Source of the DNA: Tethybacter castelli
GTDB lineage: Bacteria; Pseudomonadota; Gammaproteobacteria; Tethybacterales; Tethybacteraceae
Assembly (NCBI GenBank): GCA_036679665.1
Contig: JAZHEJ010000039.1
Coordinates: forward strand, 96,262 to 160,261
Direction: 5' to 3'
Length of the DNA: 64,000 nucleotides
Shown: one piece after another, positions 27,439-36,512 of the stretch
Position numbering within the stretch: the stretch's first letter is position 1
How the letters are laid out: every line of letters starts with the position of its first letter
Notes under the pieces: generated by a model
Seen by the model: only the letters and a program-made list of their open reading frames with translations
Databases searched by the model: none
What the model was told of the DNA's origin: nothing
Translations under genes and position numbers: made by a program

Positions 27439-27511
27439 AAATAAAACTCAATGCCTGATTATCTGCTAAGTCTCAGCAACTTGTGCCACAAAGTGCGATA
27501 AACTTTAATTG

Positions 27512-28630
27512 ATGCGTATTAATTATCGCAAAATAGCGGTGCTGTTTTTGCTGTCGATATGGATCGGAACGTCCTTGGGAGCCCCGCGGGACGCGGTTCG
27601 CGCGGCGCAAGTTCCAGCGGGGTTACGGGTTGAAATCTTCGCTGAGGGCATCCGCAACGCGCGCTCGTTGGATGTGGCGGAAGATGGCACCGTCGCGGTG
27701 GGCACTTCCGGAAACGCGGTTTTTTTACTGCGCGATGCCGACGGTGACGGCATACCGGAATTTAAAGCGACGATTCCCGGCCTGCGTAATCCCAACGGCG
27801 TAGCCTGGTTAGGTACAGATTTGTACATTGCGGAAACTTCGCGGGTATTGCGCGCAAGCAAACCCGTGCAAGATATCCAAAGCGGTAACAAAGTTCAGTT
27901 GCAAATTGTCATCGACAATTTACCTAACAGTAGTCATCATGGTCGGCGGTTCATAGATTTTGATCCTCAAGGCAATTTGTTTATCGCGCTAGGTGTGCCG
28001 TGCAATATATGTGAACCGCCCCACCCTGAACTTACCGGCACGATAAGAAAATACGACTTGCAAAATAACATAGACACCACCTACGCTTACGGGTTACGCA
28101 ATTCAGTCGGTTTCGACTGGCATGTACAAACCCAACAGCTGTGGGCAACCGATAACGGTAGCGACTGGCTAGGAGATGACCTGCCCCACGACGAGCTCAA
28201 CTTGATTAGCGCACCGGGGCAACATTTTGGTTACCCGTATTGTCATCAGGGAGACTTGGCAGATAAAGAATATGGAGAACTGCGTACCTGCGACGAATTT
28301 ATCGCACCGGTTTACAAATTAGGCCCCCATGTGGCTTCGCTTGGCCTGCATTTTGTAACCGATACCAAGCTGTTACCCGCCAATTCAGCGCTAGTTGCGC
28401 TGCATGGCTCATGGAATCGCAGTGAACGAATTGGCTATGCGGTTATGCAAATTCAAATCGATGATACCGGCACCGCGGTAACATCGTACGAACCGTTTGT
28501 TTCCGGCTGGCTGACCAATGATGGTGACGTAATCGCCCGCCCGGTTGATATTGCTGAATTACCCGACGGATCAATCTTGATCAGCGACGACTCCAACGGG
28601 GCGGTTTATCGAGTCAGTGTTAGGTCGTAA
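27512..28630 (+). CDS. Exported PQQ-type sugar/sorbosone dehydrogenase-like beta-propeller protein
   Basis: This protein of 372 residues begins with a Sec signal (MRINYRK, hydrophobic core, cleavage near residue 24) and so acts in the periplasm. The body resembles soluble PQQ-dependent glucose or sorbosone dehydrogenases: VPAGLRVEIFAEGIRNARSL at the start, LRNPNGVAWLGTDLYIAET, HHGRRFIDFDPQGNLFIALG, YAYGLRNSVGFDW, WATDNGSDWLGDDLPHDELN and LHGSWNRSERIGY. The RNSVGFDW and HGSWNR stretches line the cofactor site in the family. Whether it binds PQQ and what it oxidises are not known. ATG at 27512; the map gene starts within its stop codon. Confidence 0.8.
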   Translation: MRINYRKIAVLFLLSIWIGTSLGAPRDAVRAAQVPAGLRVEIFAEGIRNARSLDVAEDGTVAVGTSGNAVFLLRDADGDGIPEFKATIPGLRNPNGVAWLGTDLYIAETSRVLRASKPVQDIQSGNKVQLQIVIDNLPNSSHHGRRFIDFDPQGNLFIALGVPCNICEPPHPELTGTIRKYDLQNNIDTTYAYGLRNSVGFDWHVQTQQLWATDNGSDWLGDDLPHDELNLISAPGQHFGYPYCHQGDLADKEYGELRTCDEFIAPVYKLGPHVASLGLHFVTDTKLLPANSALVALHGSWNRSERIGYAVMQIQIDDTGTAVTSYEPFVSGWLTNDGDVIARPVDIAELPDGSILISDDSNGAVYRVSVRS

Positions 28631-29394
28631 TGGTCAAAATAAAAAGTGAAAGCGAGATTGAGCGAATGCGCGCCGCCGGCAAATTGGCCGCCCAAGTGTT
28701 GGACCTGGTTGCGCAGCGCATTGAACCTGGGGTGTCAACTGGAGATATTGACAATTGGTGTGCTCAGGCAATCGATGCGGCAGGTGCAATCGCCGCGCCT
28801 TTACACTATGCTCCAACAGGCCATAAACCCTTTCCCAAATCAGTATGTACTTCGGTTAATCATCAGGTTTGCCACGGCATCCCTGACCACAACAATATTC
28901 TCAAAGCAACCGACATCGTAAATGTTGACGTAACAGTTATATTGGATGGTTACCACGGTGACAGTTCACGGATGTACCTGTTTGACAAGGCTCCGGTTGC
29001 CGCGGTAAAACTATGCGAAGTATCGCACCAGTGTTTGTTGGCAGGCATCGCAGCTGCGAAGGCGGGCAACAACCTTAGCGAAATCGGCAACGCGATTGAA
29101 CCGATCGCCCGCGACAATGGTTTTAGCGTGGTGCGCGAGTTTTGCGGACATGGGTTGGGATCAGTTTTTCATGAGCCGCCGCAAGTGGTACATTATGCTA
29201 CCGGTAATGCCGGTGTTCAGCTCCAGGAAAATATGGTATTTACGATCGAACCGATGATCAATATCGGTAAAAGGCATATCAAGATATTGCCTGATGGCTG
29301 GACTGTCGTCACCAAGGATCATAGCCTTTCAGCGCAATGGGAACATACGATACGCATCACTGATTCGGAAGCGGAAATAATGACCGGAGGTTGA
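28630..29394 (+). CDS. map: Methionine aminopeptidase, type I
   Basis: Map removes the initiator methionine from nascent proteins. The 254-residue enzyme has the type I length and the metal ligands in order: Asp in NVDVTVILDGYHGDSSRMY (two Asp), His in REFCGHGLGSVFHEPP, Glu in FTIEPMIN and Glu in AQWEHTIRI. The start ATG overlaps the stop of the dehydrogenase-like gene (TAATG), an unusual pairing since map is more often near rpsB. Hairpins follow ten bases after its stop. Confidence 0.96.
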   Translation: MVKIKSESEIERMRAAGKLAAQVLDLVAQRIEPGVSTGDIDNWCAQAIDAAGAIAAPLHYAPTGHKPFPKSVCTSVNHQVCHGIPDHNNILKATDIVNVDVTVILDGYHGDSSRMYLFDKAPVAAVKLCEVSHQCLLAGIAAAKAGNNLSEIGNAIEPIARDNGFSVVREFCGHGLGSVFHEPPQVVHYATGNAGVQLQENMVFTIEPMINIGKRHIKILPDGWTVVTKDHSLSAQWEHTIRITDSEAEIMTGG

Positions 29395-29403
29395 TAATTG
29401 GAC

Positions 29404-29457
29404 CTTGCGCCACAGCGCAAGCCAAGCTTTATATTGGCTGAGCTAAAGCGCTTAGCT
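29404..29457 (+). terminator. Cluster of three inverted repeats after map
   Basis: Arms CTTGCGC (29404-29410) and GCGCAAG (29415-29421) form a perfect 7-bp stem with a four-base loop starting ten bases after the map stop. CCAA/TTGG (29422-29437) and AGCTAA/TTAGCT (29441-29446 and 29452-29457) form two more short hairpins. No U-tract follows the first stem, so a classical intrinsic terminator is uncertain; a transcript-end stabiliser is an alternative. Confidence 0.4.
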
Positions 29458-29486
29458 TATATCGGTGATTTATAGTTTACGTAGAT

Positions 29487-31005
29487 TTGGTTTATATAAA
29501 AACAGCACTAACATCAAGGACAATTCCCAATTGGCTTAGGTCGTTGCGTGGATTATGTTTTTCGGATAATTATGCGCCGGCGCCGGCGTGGAACTTGTTG
29601 CCCTGTTGGCTAGCTATCGCCTTTGTATTGCGTGCGATTGTTGCATTAAGCGGTGATTTCGTGCTTCATCCTGATGAAATCATTCAGTATCTGGAACCGG
29701 CACACGGGTTGGTGTTTGGCAACGGAGTGGTATTTTGGGAATATTATTATGGCGCTAGGAACTGGTTGGTGCCGGGAATGGTTGCCGGCGTACTGTGGTT
29801 GAGTAAGCTGGCTGGAGTAGGTGAACCTTGGTTTTATATCGACGCAGTCAAATTAATGTTTTGCCTGTTATCTTTACTGATACCTTGGGGCGTTTACCAT
29901 TACAGTCGCAGCATTGTCAGCGAGTCCGCGGCCCGTCTTGCGTTGATCTTTGCTTGCCTTTGGCCTTACCTGATTGCTTCTGCTGATAACTATGACAGCT
30001 TTTTTTAGGATGCAATATGCTCCGGTAGCGCTGGTATTGTGGTTGGCCAAAATAATCAGCCTAAAACCAAATCCGGCATGGTTGATGTTTGGGGGCAGCT
30101 TGATCGCGGTAACACTTGTCGGCGTGCTTGAATGGTTTAGTTGGGGAGGCTTTTTTCATTCTTACCAAACCAATATTTCAGCTAATTTTCTACTTAATGA
30201 AACGCGCGAAGCTCAGCCGATTGATTTTTATTTGCCACGGCTGCTTTATGCCACTTTAGGAGGAATATTATTAGCAGTATGGGCTTGTGTGCGTCAGCCA
30301 CGAAAATATTTGCTGATCTGGGCATGCATGTTGATTTTGCTTGCGTTTCATTCATTATTGGCTGACCACAAAGAATTTAGATTTGTGTTCTTATTATTAG
30401 TGTTGGGATTAATACCGTTAGCCGGATGGTTTAGCAGTTTGGCAAAACGATACGGCAATTTATTTAACATAAAAATACCGGTGGGAATAGCAAGTTTATT
30501 TTGTCTGTTAGTTTTGGCAAATATCTTGCCATATGAAAAATGGTTACATAAAGCTGATATTGGAGAAAGAGGCAACATCAATTACTTACGCGGACAAACT
30601 AATATGTTTGCGCTATATCTAAAATTGTCAGAGCTTGATAATGTCAAAGGAGTGATGCATATACCGGATGCGTATTACACCTCTCCACTGTATTATTATT
30701 TACATCATAAGGTGCCCTACTATACGTTTTATTCGGCACAAGATATTCAGAAACTTTACGATTTAGATATAACGCAACTGGTGTCTCACGTTGTGTCCAA
30801 AGCTGAAATCGGTGATCCCCGATATACGGTGCTAAGTCACGAAGGCGAATATAAACTTTATGAGATCGAAGTACCGGACGGAACACAGATTACTTCTTGG
30901 CATACCTATAAGCCGTTAGATATGAACGGAGTCAGATTTATGCATTGGCTGTTTGACGATAAGCGACCAGTTCCTGAGCCTGGAATTGACATCGATTACA
31001 AATAA
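29487..31005 (+). pseudogene. GT22-like mannosyltransferase, decayed copy with a frameshifting deletion
   Basis: The DNA encodes two adjoining frames that together match the intact gene at 31211-32845. The first (from TTG 29487) carries the HPDEIIQYLEPAHGLVFG catalytic region and ends at 30006-30008. The second resumes one frame over, near 29980, and runs to 31005. Compared with the downstream copy, 110 bases are missing at about 29975-29980, removing about 37 codons of a membrane segment and shifting the frame. The equivalent residues on both sides are otherwise conserved, so decay looks recent. The 29974 TTG could start a truncated second product, but it would lack the catalytic HPDE motif. 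A sequencing or assembly error cannot be excluded. Confidence 0.8.
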
Positions 31006-31210
31006 ATATTCTCAATGGCCATGGCCTAAGGTGATAATAAAAAATCACGCCTGGCAAGTAAACAATACTTGAATATAAATCTTGGCTTTGGTCATCATAA
31101 TAATCCAGTATTGCATTGGTGCGGCCAAAGCTAGCCAGATGAAATTTTTGATGCTACGGTTATTAGCAATAATTTACAATTTTGCGATTTAACCTGTAAT
31201 ATACATCCGC

Positions 31211-32845
31211 TTGGCTTTTGTTCAAAATAAATTGATACCGACACTAGCGACAATGCCCAATCGGCTTATGTCGTTACGTGTTTTATGTTTTGCGGATAAT
31301 TATGCGCCCGCGCCGTCCTGGCACTTGCTACGTGCTTGGCTTGCGATCGCCTTCGTGTTAAGAGCAATCGTTGCATTAAGCGGCGATTTCGTCCTCCACC
31401 CTGACGAAATACTTCAATACTTAGAACCGGCTCATAAGCTGGTGTTTGGCAATGGAGTGGTGTTCTGGGAATACTTTTATGGTGCGCGAAGCTGGGTGGT
31501 ACCCGGAATGGTAGCCGGCGTGCTGTGGCTGAGCAAGCTAGCTGGAATAGGTGAACCTTGGTTTTATATTGATGCTGTCAAGATAATGTTTTGTCTGTTG
31601 TCCCTGCTAATTCCTTGGGGCGTTTACCATTACAGTCGCAGCATTATCAGCGAATCCGCCTCTCGGCTCGCTTTGATTTTGACTTGTCTGTGGCCGTACC
31701 TGATCGCGTATGCCCATAAACCTTTCACTGAATTTGTTGCCGCGAATATCTTTATGCTTGCTCTTGGATTGGCTGCTTTGCCAGCTGCACGAAAAGGACT
31801 GTTAGTGGCGACAGTCGGTTTGCTGATAACGTTGGTAGCGTTTATCAGATTCCAATATGCGCCAGTGGCGATAGTGTTATGGCTGGCCACAATCGTTTCG
31901 CTTAGAGCAAAGCCGGCATTGATAATGTTTGGCGGTAGTCTAGCAGCTGTAGCATTGATAGGAACCTTAGAGTGGATTAGTTGGGGCGGATTATTTCATT
32001 CTTATAAAGTCAATATTCTTGTGAATTTAGCTTTAGATGAATTTCGTGACGCACAGCCATATTATTTTTATGTGCCCAGGCTTTTATATGCCACCGCGGG
32101 AGGGTTTTTGTTGATGATCTGGGCCTGTGCGCGTCAACCACGCGCATACTTTTTAATTGGAACATGCATGTTGATACTATTTACGTTTCATTCATTTTTC
32201 ACGGCGCACAAAGAATTTCGCTTTGTTTTTTTGCTATTGGTGTTGAGTTTAATACCGCTGGCCGGTTGGTTTACACAATTGTCAGCCAGCTTCGTCAAAA
32301 CATTAACAGTAAAGCTACCGATGATACTAGCGAGTGTGTATTGCGTGCTGGTGCTGACCAATGCCCTGCCGTATGAAAAATGGCTTCACGAAGCAGCGAG
32401 CTTAGAGCGCGGTGAAGTAAATTATCTTCGCGGCCAAAACAATTTATTTGAGGTATACCGAGTACTAGCTGAGCTCGAAAATGTCAAGGGTGTTATGCAT
32501 ATACCAGATCCGTATTTCAACACGCCGGCATATTATTATCTTCATCATCAGATCCCTTTTTATTCAACAAATCAAGCAACCATAATTCAGCAACAATATC
32601 AACTGGGTTTGACGCAGCTCGCTTCTCATATCGTAACTAAAGACGTTATCGCCAATGCTAGTTTTTCAACCTTGATTAGCGATGGAGAATACAAGCTTTA
32701 TGCACTGGTAGCGCCAGCAGGACAAGAAGTAGTGCCTTGGAAACAATATACTCCGTCAGTAATCGGAGAAAGCATGCGACAACTTGCCCAACAATTGTTT
32801 GGCGATGGGCGGCCGTTGCCTAGAATTGAACTTTCAATTGAATAA
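31211..32845 (+). CDS. GT22 (Alg9/PIG-B-like) mannosyltransferase, integral membrane
   Basis: The protein has 544 residues and about ten membrane segments. LHPDEILQYLEPAHKLVFG near residue 62, then FWEYFYGARSWVVPG, are the signature of the GT22 family, which uses polyprenyl-phosphate-linked mannose to modify lipid-anchored glycans in eukaryotes. Bacterial members are thought to act on envelope glycolipids or glycans; the acceptor is unknown here. AHKEFRFVFLLLVL in the C-terminal half also fits (the HKExRF motif). The start is uncertain: TTG at 31211 keeps residues similar to the upstream copy, while ATG at 31253 would give 530 residues. Intact member of a tandem duplication. No other glycan genes are adjacent. 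Confidence 0.82.
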   Translation: MAFVQNKLIPTLATMPNRLMSLRVLCFADNYAPAPSWHLLRAWLAIAFVLRAIVALSGDFVLHPDEILQYLEPAHKLVFGNGVVFWEYFYGARSWVVPGMVAGVLWLSKLAGIGEPWFYIDAVKIMFCLLSLLIPWGVYHYSRSIISESASRLALILTCLWPYLIAYAHKPFTEFVAANIFMLALGLAALPAARKGLLVATVGLLITLVAFIRFQYAPVAIVLWLATIVSLRAKPALIMFGGSLAAVALIGTLEWISWGGLFHSYKVNILVNLALDEFRDAQPYYFYVPRLLYATAGGFLLMIWACARQPRAYFLIGTCMLILFTFHSFFTAHKEFRFVFLLLVLSLIPLAGWFTQLSASFVKTLTVKLPMILASVYCVLVLTNALPYEKWLHEAASLERGEVNYLRGQNNLFEVYRVLAELENVKGVMHIPDPYFNTPAYYYLHHQIPFYSTNQATIIQQQYQLGLTQLASHIVTKDVIANASFSTLISDGEYKLYALVAPAGQEVVPWKQYTPSVIGESMRQLAQQLFGDGRPLPRIELSIE

Positions 32846-32866
32846 AGCCAAAATGTGCCGCTGATT

Positions 32867-33799
32867 TCAGCTAGAACGTTGCGAACTGGTTGTCGGATTA
32901 TCAAGAATATCCATGCATTTTTTTACATCTTCAGCAATCGCCGCTTTGAGTTTGGCAAGATCAAAATAGTTTTGTTCGTCACGTATTTTTTGCACTGGTT
33001 CAATAATTATTTCTTTACCGTAAATATCACCGGTGAAGTTGATCAAATGGGCTTCAATGCATAAATGTTTGCCGTTGACTACAGGACGATAACCGATGCT
33101 AAGCGCTGCCGGCCACAGCTGCCCGGCTAAATATGCTTTAGCCGCAAATATTCCTTTTAGCGCTATATTTCCCGAAAATCGAAGATTGGCGGTTGGAAAT
33201 CCCAGCGAGCGGCCAAGTTGATCACCATATACTATCCGACCATAAAACCGATATGGACTGCCCAACAGCTGACAAGCTTGTTTTAGATTGCCACTTGCTA
33301 AGACCTCGCGCACCAATTTACTTGAAACTCTTAAATTATTGTCATAATAATTACTGATAATTTTCAATTCAAAGTTCATTTGCGCAGCAAGTTTTTTTAA
33401 TAATTTGGTATCGCCACGGCGCTGATGTCCGAAACTGAAATCGCTACCCACCACCAAGCAGCGCATATTCAGCTTTTGGCAAAGACGCTGAATAAATAAT
33501 TCAGCAGGCATCGCGGCGAATTTGCGGGTGAAATGAACCACATTGATTTGGTCAATACCACAATCGGCCAAGCGGGCGATTTTGGTATGTAAGTCGATAA
33601 TACGCGCCGGAGTTCGCTGCGGATGTAATACCGCCAGCGGGTGAGGATCAAAGGTCATTACGATTTTCGCCGCATCCGGATTAGCAATTTCATTGAGCGT
33701 GGTAAGTAATGATTGATGTCCGCGATGGACACCGTCATAATTTCCCACCGTCACATAGCTTGGTTGAGGGTTACCATCCCAGTTGCGAAATATTTTCAT
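32867..33799 (-). CDS. ribF: Bifunctional riboflavin kinase / FAD synthetase
   Basis: RibF phosphorylates riboflavin to FMN and adenylates FMN to FAD. The 310-residue protein has the nucleotidyltransferase half (VTVGNYDGVHRGHQSLL, with the HxGH-like motif, and VGSDFSFGHQRRGD) and the kinase half (GRSLGFPTANL and SIGYRPVVNGKHLCIEAHL). Length is normal. It usually lies next to ileS or rpsT; here it stands between the mannosyltransferase gene and zapE on its own strand, 45 bases after zapE. Confidence 0.94.
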   Translation of the reverse strand: MKIFRNWDGNPQPSYVTVGNYDGVHRGHQSLLTTLNEIANPDAAKIVMTFDPHPLAVLHPQRTPARIIDLHTKIARLADCGIDQINVVHFTRKFAAMPAELFIQRLCQKLNMRCLVVGSDFSFGHQRRGDTKLLKKLAAQMNFELKIISNYYDNNLRVSSKLVREVLASGNLKQACQLLGSPYRFYGRIVYGDQLGRSLGFPTANLRFSGNIALKGIFAAKAYLAGQLWPAALSIGYRPVVNGKHLCIEAHLINFTGDIYGKEIIIEPVQKIRDEQNYFDLAKLKAAIAEDVKKCMDILDNPTTSSQRSS

Positions 33800-33844
33800 T
33801 TTGCTACAACAAATTGGCGAAATATAGCACGCCGATCAGATGTG

Positions 33845-35026
33845 TTACGTCGGAGATTTCGAAAGCGATTGAAGTTGTGTATAGTTGGCGGATTTGATTA
33901 GATAATCATGCGACTGCATTTCTTCTAGCCGTGAAACGGTTCGGCCTGACTCCCCTCCTTCTCCTACAAACAATTCCGTCAATTGATGTTCGGCAAGTAA
34001 GATCAATTTCACCTTCATGTCGTACAGAATATCCACTAGCCAAGTAAAACGTCGCAACGCTTCGGTGGTTGTTTCAGTACCCAGCCTTGGTACGTTGGAA
34101 ATAAATATTGTCGCAAAACGTTCAGCCAATCGTAGATAATCATGCTGACCAAAATTATTGCCGCATATTTCTTTGAAATCCAACCATATCGCATCCGAAG
34201 TCCGTTGAACCGCAGGCATTTTTCGACTGCCTAAATTAAACCAGGGCGTAAGCTCCATACCCAGCGACAGATTGGTAAATAAATCGGCAAACTTTTTTTT
34301 GTTTGGCTTATCGTTGGGAAAGTAATATAAACCGGCTTTATCCAAAATTCGCAAACGGTAATCCGTGTCTCCGTCCAGGTTGTGAACTGCAAACTTTGCG
34401 TTGATTAAATCAATGGTGGGCAAAAATCTGTCTCGCGCCAGGCCGTTCGGATACAGATCCTCAGGAGCATAGTTTGATGTTGCAACGATGACGGTGTTTT
34501 TTTCTAATAACACGTCGAGAATTCCACTCAGAATCATCGCATCCGCAATATCTGAAACATGAAATTCATCGAAGCAGATAAGACGATACCGTTCTGCTAG
34601 CTTGGTTGCGACATGTTCCAGAGCATCCTTCATGCCTTCATGTTTTTTCATATCAGCATGGAAATGACGCATGAAGCCGTGAAAATGCACACGTAATTTG
34701 TCAGTGCGAGGAAGATTCAAATAAAAGCCGTCCATTAAGAAACTTTTACCTCGGCCCACCGTGCCATAGATATACAGTCCCTGAGGGCAACGCTTGTGAT
34801 CTGCGGCCACAAAAAGATGATTTAGCAAACTAAACATGCCGCCTTGATCGTTACTGGCAATTAGCTCGTCATATAGTTTTTGCAAAGCGCCGATGAGCTT
34901 GGCTTGGTTACTATCTTCGCTTAGATTGCCGTCTGCGATCTGTTTTTTATACCAATCCTGTACCGCGTTACTGCCTAGTAAGCAGTATTCGCTGTAAGAA
35001 AGCGAGCTCGGCGAAAGTGTGTTCAG
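33845..35026 (-). CDS. zapE: Cell division ATPase ZapE (AFG1 family)
   Basis: ZapE is an AFG1-type ATPase that modulates the FtsZ ring under stress. Motifs: GLYIYGTVGRGKSFLMD (Walker A), HFHGFMRHFH, LICFDEFHVSDIADAM (Walker B), VATSNYAPEDLYPNGLARDRFLP and HDYLRLAERF. The first usual start codon is TTG at 34885, but the frame stays open and homologous upstream (WYKKQIADGNLSEDSNQA, then LIGALQKLYDEL, matching the family N-terminus) to a TAA. The only start-like codon there is CTG at 35024-35026, whose bases form CTGA with the lpdA stop. I extend to it, giving 393 residues, against 375 in Escherichia coli. The exact start remains uncertain. Confidence 0.85.
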   Translation of the reverse strand: MNTLSPSSLSYSEYCLLGSNAVQDWYKKQIADGNLSEDSNQAKLIGALQKLYDELIASNDQGGMFSLLNHLFVAADHKRCPQGLYIYGTVGRGKSFLMDGFYLNLPRTDKLRVHFHGFMRHFHADMKKHEGMKDALEHVATKLAERYRLICFDEFHVSDIADAMILSGILDVLLEKNTVIVATSNYAPEDLYPNGLARDRFLPTIDLINAKFAVHNLDGDTDYRLRILDKAGLYYFPNDKPNKKKFADLFTNLSLGMELTPWFNLGSRKMPAVQRTSDAIWLDFKEICGNNFGQHDYLRLAERFATIFISNVPRLGTETTTEALRRFTWLVDILYDMKVKLILLAEHQLTELFVGEGGESGRTVSRLEEMQSHDYLIKSANYTQLQSLSKSPT

Positions 35027-36432
35027 CTGTTAATTGAACGTTTTGCTACAGCCAAGGAAGCTTCCCTGATCACCTCGGTCAAAGTGGGATGGGCGTGGCA
35101 AGTGCGGGCAATATCCTCGCTTGAGCCGCCGAATTCCATGGCGATGGTCGCCTCAGCGATCATTTCAGATGCGTTGGCGCCAAAGATATGTACGCCTAGG
35201 ATCCGGTCGGTTTCTTGATGAGCAAGAATTTTCACTACTCCGATGTTTTCATCCATTCCTTTGGCGCGGCCGTTGGCAGCATACGGACAGCTTCCCGAAT
35301 TAAAAGGGATGTTCGCTTCTTTTAGTTGCTGCTCGGTTTTGCCGACCCACGCTATTTCCGGGTGCGTGTAAATTACCCAGGGGATGCAGTCGTAGTCAAT
35401 TTCCGGCTTTTGTCCGGCAATAAGCTCCGCGACCATAACCCCCTCGTCTTCAGCTTTATGAGCCAGCATCGGCCCGCGAACCACATCGCCTATCGCCCAA
35501 ACATGTTCATAGCTGGTACGACAGTGTTCATCCACCACAATGCAACCGCGTTCAACTTTGAGTCCCGCTTCCTCAGCTCCCAAGCCTTCCGTAAAAGGCG
35601 CTCTGCCAACCGCTACCACCAACCGATCAAATTTTTCTTGGCCGGGCTCTTTACCTTCCCACTTTACCTCAACTTTCTTACCTGTGATCTGTGCGCTGGT
35701 TACCATGCAGCCAAGCTTGATATTCAAACCTTGTCGTTTAAATTCCTTGGCAACTTGTTTGGAAATTGTCTGATCTACGGTAACAAGAAAATCAGGAAGC
35801 GCTTCCAAAATGGTCACCTCAGAACCCAAACGGCGCCAGACGCTCCCCAATTCCAAGCCAATGACTCCCGCTCCGATTATGCACAGTTTTTTTGGAACCT
35901 CTGGGAAAGCCAAAGCACCAATATTGTCGACGATGAGATCTTGGTCGACTTGGGCGGCAGGAATGGGCCTAGACACTGATCCGGTTGCAATAACCAGATT
36001 CTTGGCCGTCACTTGTTGTTTACCGTCAATCGTAACTTCAGCAGGAGGACCAAGTTTGGTAATGCGTGCCGTGCCTGCCAAAGAAGTTACCTTGTTCTTT
36101 TTCAACAGCCCTGAAACACCGGTGACAAGCTGACGCACAATTTCATCTTTACGCTTGTGCATTTGAGGAAGCTCAAGTTTCACACCACTGCTACTGATAC
36201 CGTGCACCCCCAAACCTCCTTTGACATGTTCAAAATGATGCGATGACTCAAGTAACGCTTTGGAAGGAATACAGCCGACATTCAAACATGTGCCTCCATA
36301 TACGACTCCTTTTCCTGAAGGAGACGGCCAGCGTTCTACGCATGCGGTACGAAGCCCCAACTGGGCGGCGCGAATGGCGGCAACGTAGCCTGCCGGCCCT
36401 CCGCCGATTACCAATACATCAAAATTGTCCAC
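35023..36432 (-). CDS. lpdA: Dihydrolipoyl dehydrogenase
   Basis: This FAD/NAD oxidoreductase is the E3 subunit of 2-oxoacid dehydrogenase and glycine cleavage complexes. The 469 residues include the FAD fold VLVIGGGPAGYVAAI, the redox disulphide Cys49/Cys54 in GGTCLNVGCIPSK, the NAD fold IIGAGVIGLELGSVW, the AIGDVVRGPMLAHKAEDEG region and the C-terminal HAHPTLTE active-site histidine. It stands alone, without E1/E2 genes, and precedes zapE. It could serve the glycine cleavage system encoded at 38-42 kb. It is divergent from bamE. Confidence 0.96.
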   Translation of the reverse strand: MDNFDVLVIGGGPAGYVAAIRAAQLGLRTACVERWPSPSGKGVVYGGTCLNVGCIPSKALLESSHHFEHVKGGLGVHGISSSGVKLELPQMHKRKDEIVRQLVTGVSGLLKKNKVTSLAGTARITKLGPPAEVTIDGKQQVTAKNLVIATGSVSRPIPAAQVDQDLIVDNIGALAFPEVPKKLCIIGAGVIGLELGSVWRRLGSEVTILEALPDFLVTVDQTISKQVAKEFKRQGLNIKLGCMVTSAQITGKKVEVKWEGKEPGQEKFDRLVVAVGRAPFTEGLGAEEAGLKVERGCIVVDEHCRTSYEHVWAIGDVVRGPMLAHKAEDEGVMVAELIAGQKPEIDYDCIPWVIYTHPEIAWVGKTEQQLKEANIPFNSGSCPYAANGRAKGMDENIGVVKILAHQETDRILGVHIFGANASEMIAEATIAMEFGGSSEDIARTCHAHPTLTEVIREASLAVAKRSINS

Positions 36433-36471
36433 AATCTACTTTAAAAAATGTTGAAATAATTTAGATTGGAT

Positions 36472-36499
36472 TTTACTTTAGCTTTAATCAGCATAAAAT
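36472..36499 (+). promoter_or_regulatory. Candidate promoter for bamE-dapB
   Basis: TTTACT at 36472-36477 and TAAAAT at 36494-36499 are 16 bases apart and lie 14 bases before the bamE start codon, in the lpdA-bamE divergent gap. Matches to the sigma-70 consensus are 4 of 6 and 5 of 6. The short leader leaves little room, so this is tentative. Confidence 0.35.
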
Positions 36500-36512
36500 T
36501 ACGGCCTTTATC

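Noticed and set aside
29974..31005. A separate 343-residue membrane protein gene
   Set aside because: It is the C-terminal part of the frameshifted mannosyltransferase and lacks the catalytic region present in the intact copy.
31084..31131. GCTTTGG/CCAAAGC inverted repeat upstream of the intact mannosyltransferase as a mobile-element end
   Set aside because: The 33-base spacing, short arms, absence of target duplications and absence of transposase give no support.
35326..35979. A 217-codon open frame on the plus strand opposite lpdA
   Set aside because: It is antisense to an unmistakable LpdA sequence and shows no protein-like pattern.
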